A stretch of DNA of 64,000 bases from an uncultured Nioella sp. (lineage in GTDB: Bacteria; Pseudomonadota; Alphaproteobacteria; Rhodobacterales; Rhodobacteraceae), in assembly GCA_947498125.1 (NCBI GenBank), contig CANMJH010000001.1, positions 744,001 through 808,000 of the forward strand, read 5' to 3'. Below the pieces are notes generated by a model that was not told where the DNA came from, made no database searches, and was given only the letters and a program-made list of their open reading frames with translations. The stretch's first letter is position 1. Each line of letters begins with the position of its first letter. The position numbers and the translations under genes are program-made. This document shows, piece by piece, positions 35,454 to 45,336 of this stretch.

Positions 35454-38279
35454 TCATGCCTTTGTGGGCGGAGATTGCAGGGCGGCCTCGATAAGCCGGG
35501 CCATGTCATGCCGCATCTTGGCGGTTTGGTCCACCAGATCTGCGACATCGCCGACATCTGTTTCACGCAAAACGAAGTTTTGACCGCCAAGGCCGATTTC
35601 TTCAAGATCCAACGCCCGGTCCGTTAAAAGCCGGGCGGCTTGATCCAGCCGTCCAAAATGCTGATGGGCTTTTGATAGTGCCGTAACCTCGTCCGGCTCG
35701 ATCCACCCAAGCTGCGTGGCATAGCCAAGTTGCGCGACGACGGACCGCTCGCCCGCGCCCGCCAAAAGCGCGGCCATTTCTGCGATCAGCTCGATATCTT
35801 TCATCGCGCCGGCGCCTTCCTTATCGGCCAGGCTGCCGCCTGTTCGCCCCGCCGCTGCCAGCCGCGCGCGCATATCTTGGACATCTTCGGCGATCTTTTC
35901 AGCTGCCCGATCCATGCCCAAAACACGGGCGCGCACCGCTTCGACATCCGCAAGCAGGCCAGCATCACCCGCAATCGGCCTTGCACGGGTCAGGGCCAAA
36001 TGCTCCCATGTCCATGCATCGTTCAATTGGTAGGTTTCAAAAGCCTCGAGCGATGTGGCCACCGGCCCTTGCCGCCCCGACGGGCGCAAGCGCATATCAA
36101 CATCATAAAGCTTACCTTCGCCTGTCGGCGCGCTGAGCGCCGTGATCAGTGTCTTGGTTGCTTTGGCGAACCATCCCCTTGCATTTAAAGGGCGCGGGCC
36201 GTCAGAAAACTCAACTCCGTCCGCGTCGTAAATCACCAAAAGATCAAGGTCAGAGCCGGCTGTCAGCCGCCCTGCCCCAAGGCTGCCCATCGCAACGACA
36301 GCGCCGCCGCGTCCGGGCGCAGGGCCATGACGGCGGGCGACGTCATCGCAAACGCGCGGCCAGAGCGCTTGCAAAATCGCCGCTGCAAGTTGCGAATACT
36401 GCGCGCCTGCCTCTTCTGCAGTGATCAGCCCGCGCAAGTGATGGACCCCGACGCGGAAATGCCAGTCTTTCTTCCATAGCCGCGCTTGGTTCAGAACGCC
36501 TTCGAAGTCCTGCCCGGCAAAACTGGCCTGAATATCTTCTAAAAGTTTGTCCGCCCCCGGCCATTCAGCGAAAAACCCACCCCCGATAACGGCATCCAAC
36601 ACGCCAGAATTGCGGGAAAGATACCGCGACAGACCGGGCGCCGTGCCGCAGATATCGACGATCAAATCCACAAGCGGCGGGTTCGCCTCAAAAAGTGAGA
36701 AGAGCTGCACCCCGGCAGGCAAGCCGCGCAGGAAGCCATCGAAATTCGAAAGAGCCTCTTCAGGGCGCGGCGTGGCGGCGAAATGTGCCAGAAGATCTGG
36801 TCGAAGCCGCGCGAAAATCTCTTGTCCACGTGGCGACCGAAGCGCCGGGTATCCCGGCCAACGGGCAATAATCTCAGTCGTACTTTCTGGCAGTGAAATC
36901 TCTGGAGCAGGCGAAGGATCATGCTGGTAAAATGGCTCGCAAAGGTTATCTACGGCGGCCAGCCGCTCTTCCAGATTTTTGCGAAACCGGCCCACATCGC
37001 CCTCGCCACAGAAATTAGCCAGCCGCGTCATGCCGTCAACTGAACCCGGCAAAGAATGTGTTTGCGCGTCATTGATCATTTGCAAGCGATGCTCAATCTC
37101 GCGGTGATGCCGGTAATGTTGGATCAACTCATTGGTCGTAGATGCGTCAAGCCAGCCCTTTTCCGTCAATTTGCGGAGGGCCGGAACCGTGCCGCGCAAA
37201 CGCAAATCCTGATCCCGCCCCCCTGAAACAATCTGGCGGGTTTGGGCAAAGAACTCAATCTCGCGGATGCCGCCTTTGCCCAGTTTGATGTTATGCTTCT
37301 CAAGAGCAATCGGCCCTGTCAGGCCTTTGTGGTGACGGATTTTTTCGCGCATATCTTGCGTGTCTTGGATCGCAGCGAAATCCAAATGGCGCCGCCATAC
37401 AAACGGGGTCAGCGCCTTTAAAAAGCGCTCGCCCGCCCTGATGTCACCTGCGGCCGCGCGCGCCTTGATATAAGCGGCGCGTTCCCAATTGCGGCCCTCG
37501 CTTTCGTAATACCTGAGCGCCGCGGCGGTTGAGATGGACACAGGCGTTACCGACGCATCAGGGCGCAAGCGCAGATCTGTCCGAAACACATACCCATCGC
37601 CCGTGACATCCCCAAGGCTGGCGGCCATGCGGCGGGTGGCTTTGATGTAACCCGCCCGCGCCTCCATGTCGTCTCGGGGGTCAAAGCGGGTTTCGTCAAA
37701 CAGGCAAATCAGGTCGATATCCGAGGAATAATTCAGCTCATGCGCCCCGCCCTTGCCCATCGAAATGACGATCGCGCCTGCCCCGGCGCGCGCCTCATCC
37801 TCGGTAAGATCAGCCACCTGACCGCGTTTCGCCAAAGCGGCCAGATGCGTTTTTAGGGCGATGTCGGTGGCCGCGTCGGCAAAGTCAGTCAGAAACTCGG
37901 TGACATCCTCAAGCGCCCAAACACCGCCAAGATCGGCCAACCCGGTATAAAGCGCGACCCGGCGTTTCAACTGCCGCAATCCGGCATTTAGATCGCGCGC
38001 GTCAAGCTGGCCGGTCATCGTTAATATCTGCGTGCAGATCTCTTTTGGCTCGGCCTCAAACGCCTCTTGCAGCCACGCAGCCTCTTTCTTCATCAACCCG
38101 GCCAAAAAGGGGCTGCATCCTGCGGCCCCTTCGACTAGCGGGCGTAAGTCTGGGGCGATGTCAGGCAAAACGGCCAGTGCATCCGCCCCGCGATCAGGGT
38201 CAAACGCAATGGGGTGCCGGGTCAAATGGGAACGAAAGGACATGCCATCTTTGATGGCCCCCAAAATGCGCGAGGTCAA
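35454..38279 (-). CDS. glnE: Bifunctional glutamine synthetase adenylyltransferase/adenylyl-removing enzyme
   Basis: GlnE switches glutamine synthetase off and on by adding or removing AMP in response to PII. The 941 residues contain two nucleotidyltransferase domains: the adenylyl-removase half with GKGGAHELNYSSDIDLICLF (about 175-194) and the adenylyltransferase half with GSLGAGRLTAGSDLDLLVIY (about 680), each followed by a helical domain. The start at 38279 is plausible; an in-frame ATG at 38240 (MSFRSHLTRHP) is an equal candidate. A small gene follows. Confidence 0.95.
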   Translation of the reverse strand: MTSRILGAIKDGMSFRSHLTRHPIAFDPDRGADALAVLPDIAPDLRPLVEGAAGCSPFLAGLMKKEAAWLQEAFEAEPKEICTQILTMTGQLDARDLNAGLRQLKRRVALYTGLADLGGVWALEDVTEFLTDFADAATDIALKTHLAALAKRGQVADLTEDEARAGAGAIVISMGKGGAHELNYSSDIDLICLFDETRFDPRDDMEARAGYIKATRRMAASLGDVTGDGYVFRTDLRLRPDASVTPVSISTAAALRYYESEGRNWERAAYIKARAAAGDIRAGERFLKALTPFVWRRHLDFAAIQDTQDMREKIRHHKGLTGPIALEKHNIKLGKGGIREIEFFAQTRQIVSGGRDQDLRLRGTVPALRKLTEKGWLDASTTNELIQHYRHHREIEHRLQMINDAQTHSLPGSVDGMTRLANFCGEGDVGRFRKNLEERLAAVDNLCEPFYQHDPSPAPEISLPESTTEIIARWPGYPALRSPRGQEIFARLRPDLLAHFAATPRPEEALSNFDGFLRGLPAGVQLFSLFEANPPLVDLIVDICGTAPGLSRYLSRNSGVLDAVIGGGFFAEWPGADKLLEDIQASFAGQDFEGVLNQARLWKKDWHFRVGVHHLRGLITAEEAGAQYSQLAAAILQALWPRVCDDVARRHGPAPGRGGAVVAMGSLGAGRLTAGSDLDLLVIYDADGVEFSDGPRPLNARGWFAKATKTLITALSAPTGEGKLYDVDMRLRPSGRQGPVATSLEAFETYQLNDAWTWEHLALTRARPIAGDAGLLADVEAVRARVLGMDRAAEKIAEDVQDMRARLAAAGRTGGSLADKEGAGAMKDIELIAEMAALLAGAGERSVVAQLGYATQLGWIEPDEVTALSKAHQHFGRLDQAARLLTDRALDLEEIGLGGQNFVLRETDVGDVADLVDQTAKMRHDMARLIEAALQSPPTKA

Positions 38280-38340
38280 TTGCTTGTCTTAGACTTAAGT
38301 TTTGGGCAGGAAGGGAAAAACCGAACCAAGGATGCCCCCC

Positions 38341-38820
38341 ATGAGTAAAAGTTTAAAACGTGTCCGCCGGGCTTTGGATGAGGCCGGAGTGATCGTCGAA
38401 ATCGTTGAAATGGCCGACGGCACCCGCACGGCGGCAGACGCAGCTAAAGCGGCAGATTGCGAGACAGATCAGATTGCAAAATCGATCATCTTTGGTGGCG
38501 AAAACAGCCAGACGGCGCTTTTATTTGTGACCGCAGGCGGCAATCAGGTGGATGCCGCCCTCGCCAGCGCCGTGGCAGGCGAGCCTTTGGGCAAGGCCGA
38601 TGCCGGTCTGATCCGCAAACAAACCGGCTTTGCGATTGGCGGCGTGTCTCCGGTTGGGCATCTCAATCCAATTCGCGCGTGGTTCGATCCGCGTTTATTG
38701 GAGTTTGACCTGGTCTATGCCGCCGCCGGAACGCCGCGCCATATTTTTGGGATAGATCCAAAGCAGCTTTTGACGCTCTCGGGCGCTGAAATTGCCAATT
38801 TCACGGCGCGTCCGGGGTAA
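38341..38820 (+). CDS. YbaK/EbsC-type aminoacyl-tRNA deacylase
   Basis: A 159-residue YbaK-domain protein, a trans-editing factor that hydrolyses mischarged tRNA. TAADAAKAADCETDQIAKSIIF is the conserved N-terminal block with the catalytic lysine, followed by FVTAGGNQVDAALA and GFAIGGVSPVGH. Which mischarged tRNA it clears is uncertain. AAGGA lies upstream of the ATGs at 38332 and 38341; I use the second. The end overlaps the convergent lpxB stop by 20 bases. Confidence 0.88.
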   Translation: MSKSLKRVRRALDEAGVIVEIVEMADGTRTAADAAKAADCETDQIAKSIIFGGENSQTALLFVTAGGNQVDAALASAVAGEPLGKADAGLIRKQTGFAIGGVSPVGHLNPIRAWFDPRLLEFDLVYAAAGTPRHIFGIDPKQLLTLSGAEIANFTARPG

Positions 38821-39991
38821 CGCCTAGTTTTGCCAGAACTGACCGAGCGGCCAACAGTCCCGGGGCATCCCCGCCGCGACCAAGACGGTCCATTGTCAGG
38901 GTCATGGCGCTATGTTGCACCGCCCGCATTTCGGGATCTGAAATGAGGCCATCAAGCCCCTCGGCGATGCTGTCCGGGTTGCAGTTCTTGCCGATATAAT
39001 CCGTGACGACACGCGTTTCCGAGATGAGGTTCACCAAAGTCACTGTATCGATTTTGGCCATTGCGGTCATGATGGCCAGCGAGATCCGGTTCATGTCATA
39101 GGCAATGACCATCGGCGTATCTGACGCCGCCAGTTCCAATGACACGGTTCCCGAGGCCGCGAGCGCGATATTCGCGGCCCGAAACGCCGCCGCTTTTTCG
39201 GCTTTGTATGCCGATGCCTCTAATTCGCGTGGATCGAGAAATATGGTCTCGACAGGCCAGCCCGCGACGGCCTCACGCGTTAAGTCAGCGACATGAGGAA
39301 CCGTGGGAATGACGGCCTTTACTTTATGTTTTTGTGCCAGTTTGCCTGCCGCCGCACCAAAAGTATGGGCCAGCTTTGACACTTCGCTGCGCCGCGATCC
39401 GGGCAAAACCAGCAACAAGGTTTCGTCATCCTCGACCCCGTGACGCGCACGAAATGCGTCAGCCTCGGCCTGACTGGCCAAGGGCTCTGCCACCACCGGG
39501 TGCCCGACAAAATCGCAGCTCATTCCTGCCGCCTGCATATACGGCGGCTCAAATGGTAAAAGCGCCAGAACGTGATCTATTGAGCTGCCCATTTTAGTCG
39601 CTCGCTTTGGCCGCCACGCCCAAACCGATGGCGCAACATAGTGGATTGTGGGGATATCTGGTGCGGCCTCGCGCACTTCTTTGGCCACGCGCAGACAAAA
39701 ATCTGGGCTGTCTATCGTGATCAGCGCATCAGGTTTCAGCGCTATAGCGGCCTCAGCCGCTTGATGTTTCAGTGCGAAGAGATGGCGTAGCTTTGGCAAA
39801 ACCTCGGCCAGCCCCATAACCGAAAGCTCTTCCATAGGGAACAAGGTTTCCAGGCCCTCAGCCCCCATCAAAGGGCCACCAACACCGTGAAATTCTACAT
39901 CCGGAACCAGCGATTTCAGCCCCTTCATCAAGGCCGCGCCAAGGCGATCCCCGGAGGGTTCGCCAGCGACGAGGAACAATGTCAACGTCAC
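38801..39991 (-). CDS. lpxB: Lipid-A-disaccharide synthase
   Basis: Condenses UDP-2,3-diacylglucosamine with lipid X to form the lipid A disaccharide at the inner membrane. The 396 residues begin with LFLVAGEPSGDRLGAALM, the family hallmark; FHGVGGPLMGAEGL and HYVAPSVWAWRPKRA are also conserved LpxB blocks. The start is GTG at 39991, overlapping the lpxI stop (GTGA), a decisive reason for choosing it over a TTG four codons upstream. Last gene of the long envelope cluster. Confidence 0.96.
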   Translation of the reverse strand: MTLTLFLVAGEPSGDRLGAALMKGLKSLVPDVEFHGVGGPLMGAEGLETLFPMEELSVMGLAEVLPKLRHLFALKHQAAEAAIALKPDALITIDSPDFCLRVAKEVREAAPDIPTIHYVAPSVWAWRPKRATKMGSSIDHVLALLPFEPPYMQAAGMSCDFVGHPVVAEPLASQAEADAFRARHGVEDDETLLLVLPGSRRSEVSKLAHTFGAAAGKLAQKHKVKAVIPTVPHVADLTREAVAGWPVETIFLDPRELEASAYKAEKAAAFRAANIALAASGTVSLELAASDTPMVIAYDMNRISLAIMTAMAKIDTVTLVNLISETRVVTDYIGKNCNPDSIAEGLDGLISDPEMRAVQHSAMTLTMDRLGRGGDAPGLLAARSVLAKLGVTPDAP

Positions 39992-40770
39992 GGCGCTGCC
40001 CAAAGGGCAATGCCAGCCTTCTCGGCAGCGTCGAAAACGGCGTCGCGCTCAAGGATCAGAACTCCGCCTGCGGCGATCTCAATGCCAGACAAGCCAGCCT
40101 CTGCGGCCCGTTCAATCGTTTGGGGGCCGATCACCGGCATATCCATACGCAAATCTTGAGACGGTTTGGGGCGCTTTACCAAAACCCCGGCGCTGGCGGG
40201 TGCGGACTGGGCCACAAATTGCAAAAGCGCATCGGTCCCTTGCAAGGTTTCAATCCCGATCATCTGACCTTTTGCGGCAATTGCGGCCTGACCAACATCC
40301 AATGGTCCAAGTGCAGCCAAAACCTCACGCGCGCGCGCTGCGTCTTTCTCTTGCGCCGTGCTGGGGGCTGCCGTAATTGGCCCTTCTGCGGCAACGAGAT
40401 CGGGGCGAATGTCACCGGGGCCAATGACAGTAAAGCCCTGCTCTTCAAAAATAGCGGCAATTGTCCGCAACAATGCATCGTCACCTTGCCCCATCGCCCC
40501 CGCGACACGCGGCATCAAAGCCATCGTCTCGGGGTCCATCAAGCTGGGATCAAAGGCTGGACGGCTGAGGGCGCCAGCAAAGGCCAGTTCGCTCACGTCT
40601 TGCGCTTTGAGGTCGGCAAAGAGCTTGCCGAATTGTTCAAATCTTGCCGGAATCTCGGGCGCATCCAAAGGGTCAGACGCAACGCCCGCCAACCGCACGA
40701 TCTGGGCTGGTCCGCCTTGCAGCAAGAGTTCCGGCAACTTGCCTGCGCCAGCAATAATCGCACGAGCCAT
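39988..40770 (-). CDS. lpxI: UDP-2,3-diacylglucosamine diphosphatase LpxI
   Basis: A 260-residue LpxI (DUF1009) enzyme, first defined in Caulobacter, which cleaves UDP-2,3-diacylglucosamine to lipid X with a mechanism different from LpxH. The start ARAIIAGAGKLPELLLQ, the middle DALLRTIAAIFEEQGFTVIGP and GVLVKRPKPSQDLRMDMPVIGP are conserved LpxI segments. It sits between lpxA and lpxB, exactly where the step is needed, and is coupled to both (3 bases after lpxA; GTGA with lpxB). Confidence 0.95.
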   Translation of the reverse strand: MARAIIAGAGKLPELLLQGGPAQIVRLAGVASDPLDAPEIPARFEQFGKLFADLKAQDVSELAFAGALSRPAFDPSLMDPETMALMPRVAGAMGQGDDALLRTIAAIFEEQGFTVIGPGDIRPDLVAAEGPITAAPSTAQEKDAARAREVLAALGPLDVGQAAIAAKGQMIGIETLQGTDALLQFVAQSAPASAGVLVKRPKPSQDLRMDMPVIGPQTIERAAEAGLSGIEIAAGGVLILERDAVFDAAEKAGIALWAAP

Positions 40771-40773
40771 GGA

Positions 40774-41577
40774 TTATCCTTTCGGGGTCAGGAAAGACCG
40801 GTCACTTTCGCCCATGATGAAGGACAGGATTGTCGCAACATGAGGGGAGGAGGTGTCGGACGCGGCCAGCGTTTTGGCCCGTTCCATAAAGGTGCCCTCG
40901 CCGTGGCCAAGCGCCTGAAATGTCGCGCGAAGCTCGGAAATATCGGCGCGGCTGACGCCTTTGCGTTTGAGACCGACAAGGTTTAGCCCGTCTAGCTCTC
41001 CACGCGGGCCTTGCACGAGGCCATAGGGAATAACGTCATTCGTCACCATCGACAGCGCACCAATGATCGCGCCTTGCCCGATACGCACCCATTGATGAAT
41101 GCCAACAAGACCACCAACAATGACGTCGTCTTCGATCACGACATGGCCGGCGACGGCCGCCGAGTTCACAATGATCACGCGATCCCCGACTTGCGCGTCA
41201 TGGGCCACATGGCACCCCGCCATGAATAGCCCGTCATCGCCAATGCGTGTGACACCGCCACCGCCTTCGGTGCCGGTATTCATCGTCACATGCTCGCGGA
41301 TGCGATTGCGTTTGCCGATAACCAGACGCGTGGCCTCGCCTTTAAACTTAAGATCTTGAGGGATTTCGCCGATCACCGAAAACGAAAAGACAACAGTTTC
41401 GTCGCCAATCTCAGTCCGGCCCGTCAGGACCACATGAGATTTAATCTCAACGTTTTGGCCCAGAGCAACCTCTGGCCCGATGAGGGCAAAAGCCCCAATG
41501 CGGCAGCCGGGTCCAATCACGGCCCCGTCTTCAATCACCGCCGAGGGGTGTATGTCAGCGCTTGGATCGATGGCCAT
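40774..41577 (-). CDS. lpxA: Acyl-ACP--UDP-N-acetylglucosamine O-acyltransferase
   Basis: First committed step of lipid A synthesis. The 267 residues show the left-handed beta helix with hexapeptide repeats from IHPSAVIEDGAVIGPGCRIG on, the active-site region MAGCHVAHDAQVGD with its catalytic histidine, and the C-terminal helical part GLNLVGLKRKGVSRADIS. It lies 12 bases after fabZ and 3 bases before lpxI. Confidence 0.96.
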   Translation of the reverse strand: MAIDPSADIHPSAVIEDGAVIGPGCRIGAFALIGPEVALGQNVEIKSHVVLTGRTEIGDETVVFSFSVIGEIPQDLKFKGEATRLVIGKRNRIREHVTMNTGTEGGGGVTRIGDDGLFMAGCHVAHDAQVGDRVIIVNSAAVAGHVVIEDDVIVGGLVGIHQWVRIGQGAIIGALSMVTNDVIPYGLVQGPRGELDGLNLVGLKRKGVSRADISELRATFQALGHGEGTFMERAKTLAASDTSSPHVATILSFIMGESDRSFLTPKG

Positions 41578-41589
41578 GCGGGGGTACTC

Positions 41590-42054
41590 CTACGCGGGCA
41601 TATCCATCATTGCGGTAAATTCGGCTTCGCAGGCCAGCTCTCCCTCAACCTCTGCGCGGCCTGAAAAACGCCAGACTTTGCCGCCGGGCTTGCCGCGTGT
41701 CACCGAAACATGCAGTTCCAGCACATCACCGGGGCCGACCTTGCGGCGGAACTTGGCTTTCTCAATCCCCATGAAATACACGAGGAAATCTTTGTCAGCC
41801 AAATCAGCAGAGACACCCACCATAACAGCGGCGGCCTGCGCCATCGCTTCGATGATGGTGACGCCGGGCATGATTGGAATACCGGGGAAATGGCCCTGAA
41901 AATGCGGCTCGTTCATCGTGACGTTTTTGATGCCAACCGCGCTTTGAAACGGAACGATGTCGCGCACTTTATCAACCAGCAAAAACGGGTAGCGATGCGG
42001 GATAATGCGTTGGATCAGGTCGATATCGGCGGTGGTTGGGGTCTCGGACGTCAT
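41590..42054 (-). CDS. fabZ: 3-hydroxyacyl-ACP dehydratase
   Basis: Dehydrates 3-hydroxyacyl-ACP in fatty-acid elongation and competes with LpxA for the same acyl pool, the reason for its usual place beside lpxA. The 154 residues have [13 protein letters not shown], the catalytic histidine in [15 protein letters not shown] and the catalytic glutamate in IIEAMAQAA. The ATG at 42054 follows AAAAGGCG; an ATG at 42117 would add a basic, non-conserved leader. The 71 bases upstream, where lpxD often lies, are non-coding. Confidence 0.96.
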   Translation of the reverse strand: MTSETPTTADIDLIQRIIPHRYPFLLVDKVRDIVPFQSAVGIKNVTMNEPHFQGHFPGIPIMPGVTIIEAMAQAAAVMVGVSADLADKDFLVYFMGIEKAKFRRKVGPGDVLELHVSVTRGKPGGKVWRFSGRAEVEGELACEAEFTAMMDMPA

Positions 42055-42125
42055 GTGGCGCCTTTTCTTTTTGAGCTTTATCTTATGTTGGGGATAGCAA
42101 CTTGGCCAAGGTGCCACAAGCCGCG

Positions 42126-42725
42126 CTAGTCATCTTCCACGCTGAGACGCTCAAAGAGCGGCAGATCACCGCCATCGCCTAGAACAGAATCGATCTGTTC
42201 TAGTGCCAATGAGGTGATATCAGCGCCATCGGCGGCGTAGATTACTGCGCGTGCGTCCAAAACAGCGGCAGCGCCGCGTTCTGCAAGTATTTGTTGGATG
42301 ATCGGTGTCGTTAGCTCGATGAACACACCCGGCGCGCTATCGGCCACTAAATTGATCTCACGCAATCGCGCAGCTTGTTCGTCGCGCAGCGCAGTCACCC
42401 GTAGGTCGAATTCTTCGGCCAACGGCGCAAAATCAGCGGAGGGCATCACATTGCGCTGTTCGGTCAACGCCAGCTCTTCCTCGGCCAAAGATTGTTCAAT
42501 CTCACGGTTTTGGCGGGCAAGCTCGGCTGAGGCGGTTTCAAGTTCTGCCTGCAATCTCAGGCCAAATTGCGACTGGTTAAACAGCCGCTCTTGATCCAGC
42601 ACCGCAATCGGCGGTCCTTCGACACGCCCAAGCGACAAAGGTTGCGCAAATGCGACGGCGCTATGCCCTGTCCAAGCCGTAAGGCACAAAAGAACGACAT
42701 AGACCGCTCGCATTGCGATGCTCAA
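42126..42725 (-). CDS. skp: OmpH/Skp-family periplasmic chaperone
   Basis: A 199-residue secreted protein with a signal peptide ([20 protein letters not shown], cut near residue 27). [15 protein letters not shown] begins the mature OmpH domain; a long helical hairpin rich in E, Q, A and L follows (about 58-115). Skp holds unfolded outer-membrane proteins for the BAM complex, and its start overlaps the bamA stop by 4 bases. The last 25 residues are acidic. Confidence 0.88.
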   Translation of the reverse strand: MSIAMRAVYVVLLCLTAWTGHSAVAFAQPLSLGRVEGPPIAVLDQERLFNQSQFGLRLQAELETASAELARQNREIEQSLAEEELALTEQRNVMPSADFAPLAEEFDLRVTALRDEQAARLREINLVADSAPGVFIELTTPIIQQILAERGAAAVLDARAVIYAADGADITSLALEQIDSVLGDGGDLPLFERLSVEDD

Positions 42726-45034
42726 AACCGTGTTTCAACCGTAAAGTCAAAGACCCGCGTCTCGTCATAGGCTTCGCTTTGCAACGCATGCGCGAAGTTA
42801 AAGCGGAGCGGCCCAATCGCCGTATCCCAGAAGATCGAAACACCGACCGAATGGCGCAGGTACATATCATCGTCGATTGTCCCGCCCAACGTGTTGTCCA
42901 GACCCCAGACCGATCCAATGTCATAGAACAGACCCGCTGAGATCCCGTATTCTTCAGGAATCCCAATTGGGAACGCTGTTTCGAAGCGCGCCGAGAAATA
43001 GTAGTTCCCGCCAAGCCCGTCATCGTCCGTATCCGTGTCGGTCAAGTCACGTGGACCGATGCCATTTGGCGAGAAGCCGCGCATTTGAGATGAGTTGAAA
43101 TGGAAGCGGTCAGTGGTGCGCGTCGCGCCCGAGAAAGTATTCAGAGCGCCGCCCTCAATCGTTGCGCGCAACGAAACTTCTTCCCGGAAAACCCGGGTTT
43201 CTGCGATCACGCTGGCTTCGGTCCGCAAATATTGGTTATCGGAGCCGATCCCTGCAAATTCTTGTCCAAACCCAAATCTGATGCCCGCATTTGGGTTGAG
43301 GCCGGTGCCGCGCGAATCGAAACTATACTGATATCCGATCCCTGAAGTGGCCTGCCGCCCTTCTTCAGCAATCAAAAGCGCAGAAGATGTGGTCGGTACG
43401 TCAGATACCGTCACTTCTGAGAAACGAGCATAGACTTGCAGACGGCTGTTTTCGGTCAATGGGAACGCCAATGATGGGCGCACCGAGAAATCGATCGTGT
43501 CGAAAGTCGCGTCATCCTCGGACGTGGTCGAATAATTGGCAGAAAAGCCAAACTCCAGATCCCGACCCAGCAGAGCAGGTTCCGCAAAGCCGAAATTGTA
43601 GCTTTGTGAGCTTGCGGTGGTATCAAAACCAAATCGCAACTGTTGACCGCGGCCAAGGAAATTGCTTTCCGCGAATGCCACCGCGATGCCAACACCGTCA
43701 TCGGTGCCATAGCTGGCCGTAAATCCAAGCGAGCCTGTTGGCTGCTCTTCGACATCCACGTCAACGATCACTGCATCAGGGGTCGAGCCGGGACGTGCTT
43801 GCACTTCTGCGTTCGAGAAAAAGCCCAATGCGCGCACGCGTTCTGCACCTTGACGAATTTCAGTGGGGTCCAGCGGGTCGCCTTCTGCCGACCGGAATTG
43901 ACGGCGGATTACGCGGTCAAGAGTGGTGGCGTTGCCTTCAATATCAATACGTTCGACAAATACGCGTTCGCCGCGAGTGATGTTGAACTCGATATCAAGT
44001 GTCAGATCTTCATCATTGCGCGTAATCCGTGGTTCAATCCGAATGAACCGCAGACCCTGTGCCGAGGCAAGGTTTTCCATCCGCGAGATCGTCGTATCAA
44101 CATGGCGCGGTGAATAGGTGTTACCGGTGCGAATCCGGATCGTCTCCTGATATTCATCAGGGTCAATCTCGTTCAGGTCCGAAACGGTCGTGATCTCACC
44201 GATCGAGAAGCTTTGCCCTTCACGAATGTTAAAAGTCACGAAATAAGCGTCGCGTTCGCGAGACAGTTCAGACGTGACACTTTGGACAGCAAAATCAACA
44301 TAGCCGCGTTCGCGATAGAAATCTGTCAGCAACTGTTCATCAAAGGCGATCCGGTCTGCTACAAAGGTGTCAGAGCGAATGAGGTTGCGGAAAAGACCGG
44401 CTTGGGTGCTTTCCAACACATTGCGCAGGCGGCGGTCTGAAAACTGGCGGTTGCCCACAAAGGCCAAACGCTCGGTTTCGACAACGCGCCCTTCGGTGAC
44501 TTCAAACACCAAATCAACGCGGTTTTCGCTGCGACGAATAATGACGGGTGTGACTGTAGCCGCCAGACGGCCCTGAACACGATAGCCTTCTGCAATCAGT
44601 TCGGCGTCTTGTTCGGCTTGACTGGGCGAATAGACGCGGCGCGGCTGTGAGCCAATAAGGGGCAGCAGGTCGTCGTCATCCAGGCGCCGGTTGCCTTCGA
44701 TATTCACGCGGTTGATCGTTGGGTATTCCTGCACAATCACAAAAAGAGTGCCGCCGCGCGGATCAATTTCGACAGTTTCAAAGAGCCCAGAGTTTTGCAG
44801 GCGCTGCAACGCATCGTTCAGTTCTGCGGCAGAGATAGTTTGCCCGGCTGGAACATCGGCGAACGCCGCGACCGTTGCCGTGTCAACGCGTTCATTGCCC
44901 TGCACTTCGATTGTGTTGAAGCGGAAGCTTTGCGCCATCGCCCCAGAACTTAAAAGAATCGTTAGAAGAAGCGTTACCGCAAAAACCGGCGCACATTTGC
45001 GCACGACAATAGAAAAACCCTTGAGACTCCGCAT
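42722..45034 (-). CDS. bamA: Outer membrane protein assembly factor BamA
   Basis: A 770-residue Omp85 protein, the core of the beta-barrel assembly machine. A signal peptide ends near GAMAQ (about 35), five POTRA domains follow (first: RFNTIEVQGNERVDTATV), then the 16-strand barrel. The VRGF-like loop 6 motif reads QMRGFSPNGIGPRDL, with the central arginine present, and the protein ends in phenylalanine (FTVETRF), the expected BAM signal. Coupled to skp. Upstream lies a 445-base gap with a small membrane-protein gene. Confidence 0.97.
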   Translation of the reverse strand: MRSLKGFSIVVRKCAPVFAVTLLLTILLSSGAMAQSFRFNTIEVQGNERVDTATVAAFADVPAGQTISAAELNDALQRLQNSGLFETVEIDPRGGTLFVIVQEYPTINRVNIEGNRRLDDDDLLPLIGSQPRRVYSPSQAEQDAELIAEGYRVQGRLAATVTPVIIRRSENRVDLVFEVTEGRVVETERLAFVGNRQFSDRRLRNVLESTQAGLFRNLIRSDTFVADRIAFDEQLLTDFYRERGYVDFAVQSVTSELSRERDAYFVTFNIREGQSFSIGEITTVSDLNEIDPDEYQETIRIRTGNTYSPRHVDTTISRMENLASAQGLRFIRIEPRITRNDEDLTLDIEFNITRGERVFVERIDIEGNATTLDRVIRRQFRSAEGDPLDPTEIRQGAERVRALGFFSNAEVQARPGSTPDAVIVDVDVEEQPTGSLGFTASYGTDDGVGIAVAFAESNFLGRGQQLRFGFDTTASSQSYNFGFAEPALLGRDLEFGFSANYSTTSEDDATFDTIDFSVRPSLAFPLTENSRLQVYARFSEVTVSDVPTTSSALLIAEEGRQATSGIGYQYSFDSRGTGLNPNAGIRFGFGQEFAGIGSDNQYLRTEASVIAETRVFREEVSLRATIEGGALNTFSGATRTTDRFHFNSSQMRGFSPNGIGPRDLTDTDTDDDGLGGNYYFSARFETAFPIGIPEEYGISAGLFYDIGSVWGLDNTLGGTIDDDMYLRHSVGVSIFWDTAIGPLRFNFAHALQSEAYDETRVFDFTVETRF

Positions 45035-45207
45035 AGAATCCCCCCGCCCAAAAAGACATCCAGTCCAGAAGCTCTACCCCGGCCCCAGAGGCTTGTCAAA
45101 ACGACAAAGCCCACTTTGTTGGAGTAATTCCCAACAGTGGCACAAGATATACATATTTTTTAGAAATATTGCGGGTAATTGCCGATCAGGCGCTTGATCG
45201 AAAGCGC

Positions 45208-45336
45208 TTACAGAAGGCTGACAAGCCAGCCAGCAACAGTCAACGCGCCAACAATTGTCAACGCGACCAGTAGACGGTCGATATTGATCTGAACGAAGAA
45301 GCTTATGCCTTTATATCCGTCAGCGAGCGCTTTCAT
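45208..45336 (-). CDS. Small single-span membrane protein between rseP and bamA
   Basis: A 42-residue open frame: MKALADGYKGISFFVQIN, then NIDRLLVALTIVGALTVAGW as a probable membrane helix, ending in VSLL and TAA. An AAGGT ribosome-binding site lies at a good distance before the ATG at 45336. It has the same orientation as its neighbours and fills an otherwise unexplained gap in the envelope cluster. I do not recognise a named family; function unknown. Confidence 0.65.
   Translation of the reverse strand: MKALADGYKGISFFVQINIDRLLVALTIVGALTVAGWLVSLL

Noticed and set aside
39979-40986. 335-residue open frame antisense to lpxI and lpxA
   Set aside because: Both sense genes are secure and coupled to their neighbours; the antisense product has no domain I can name.
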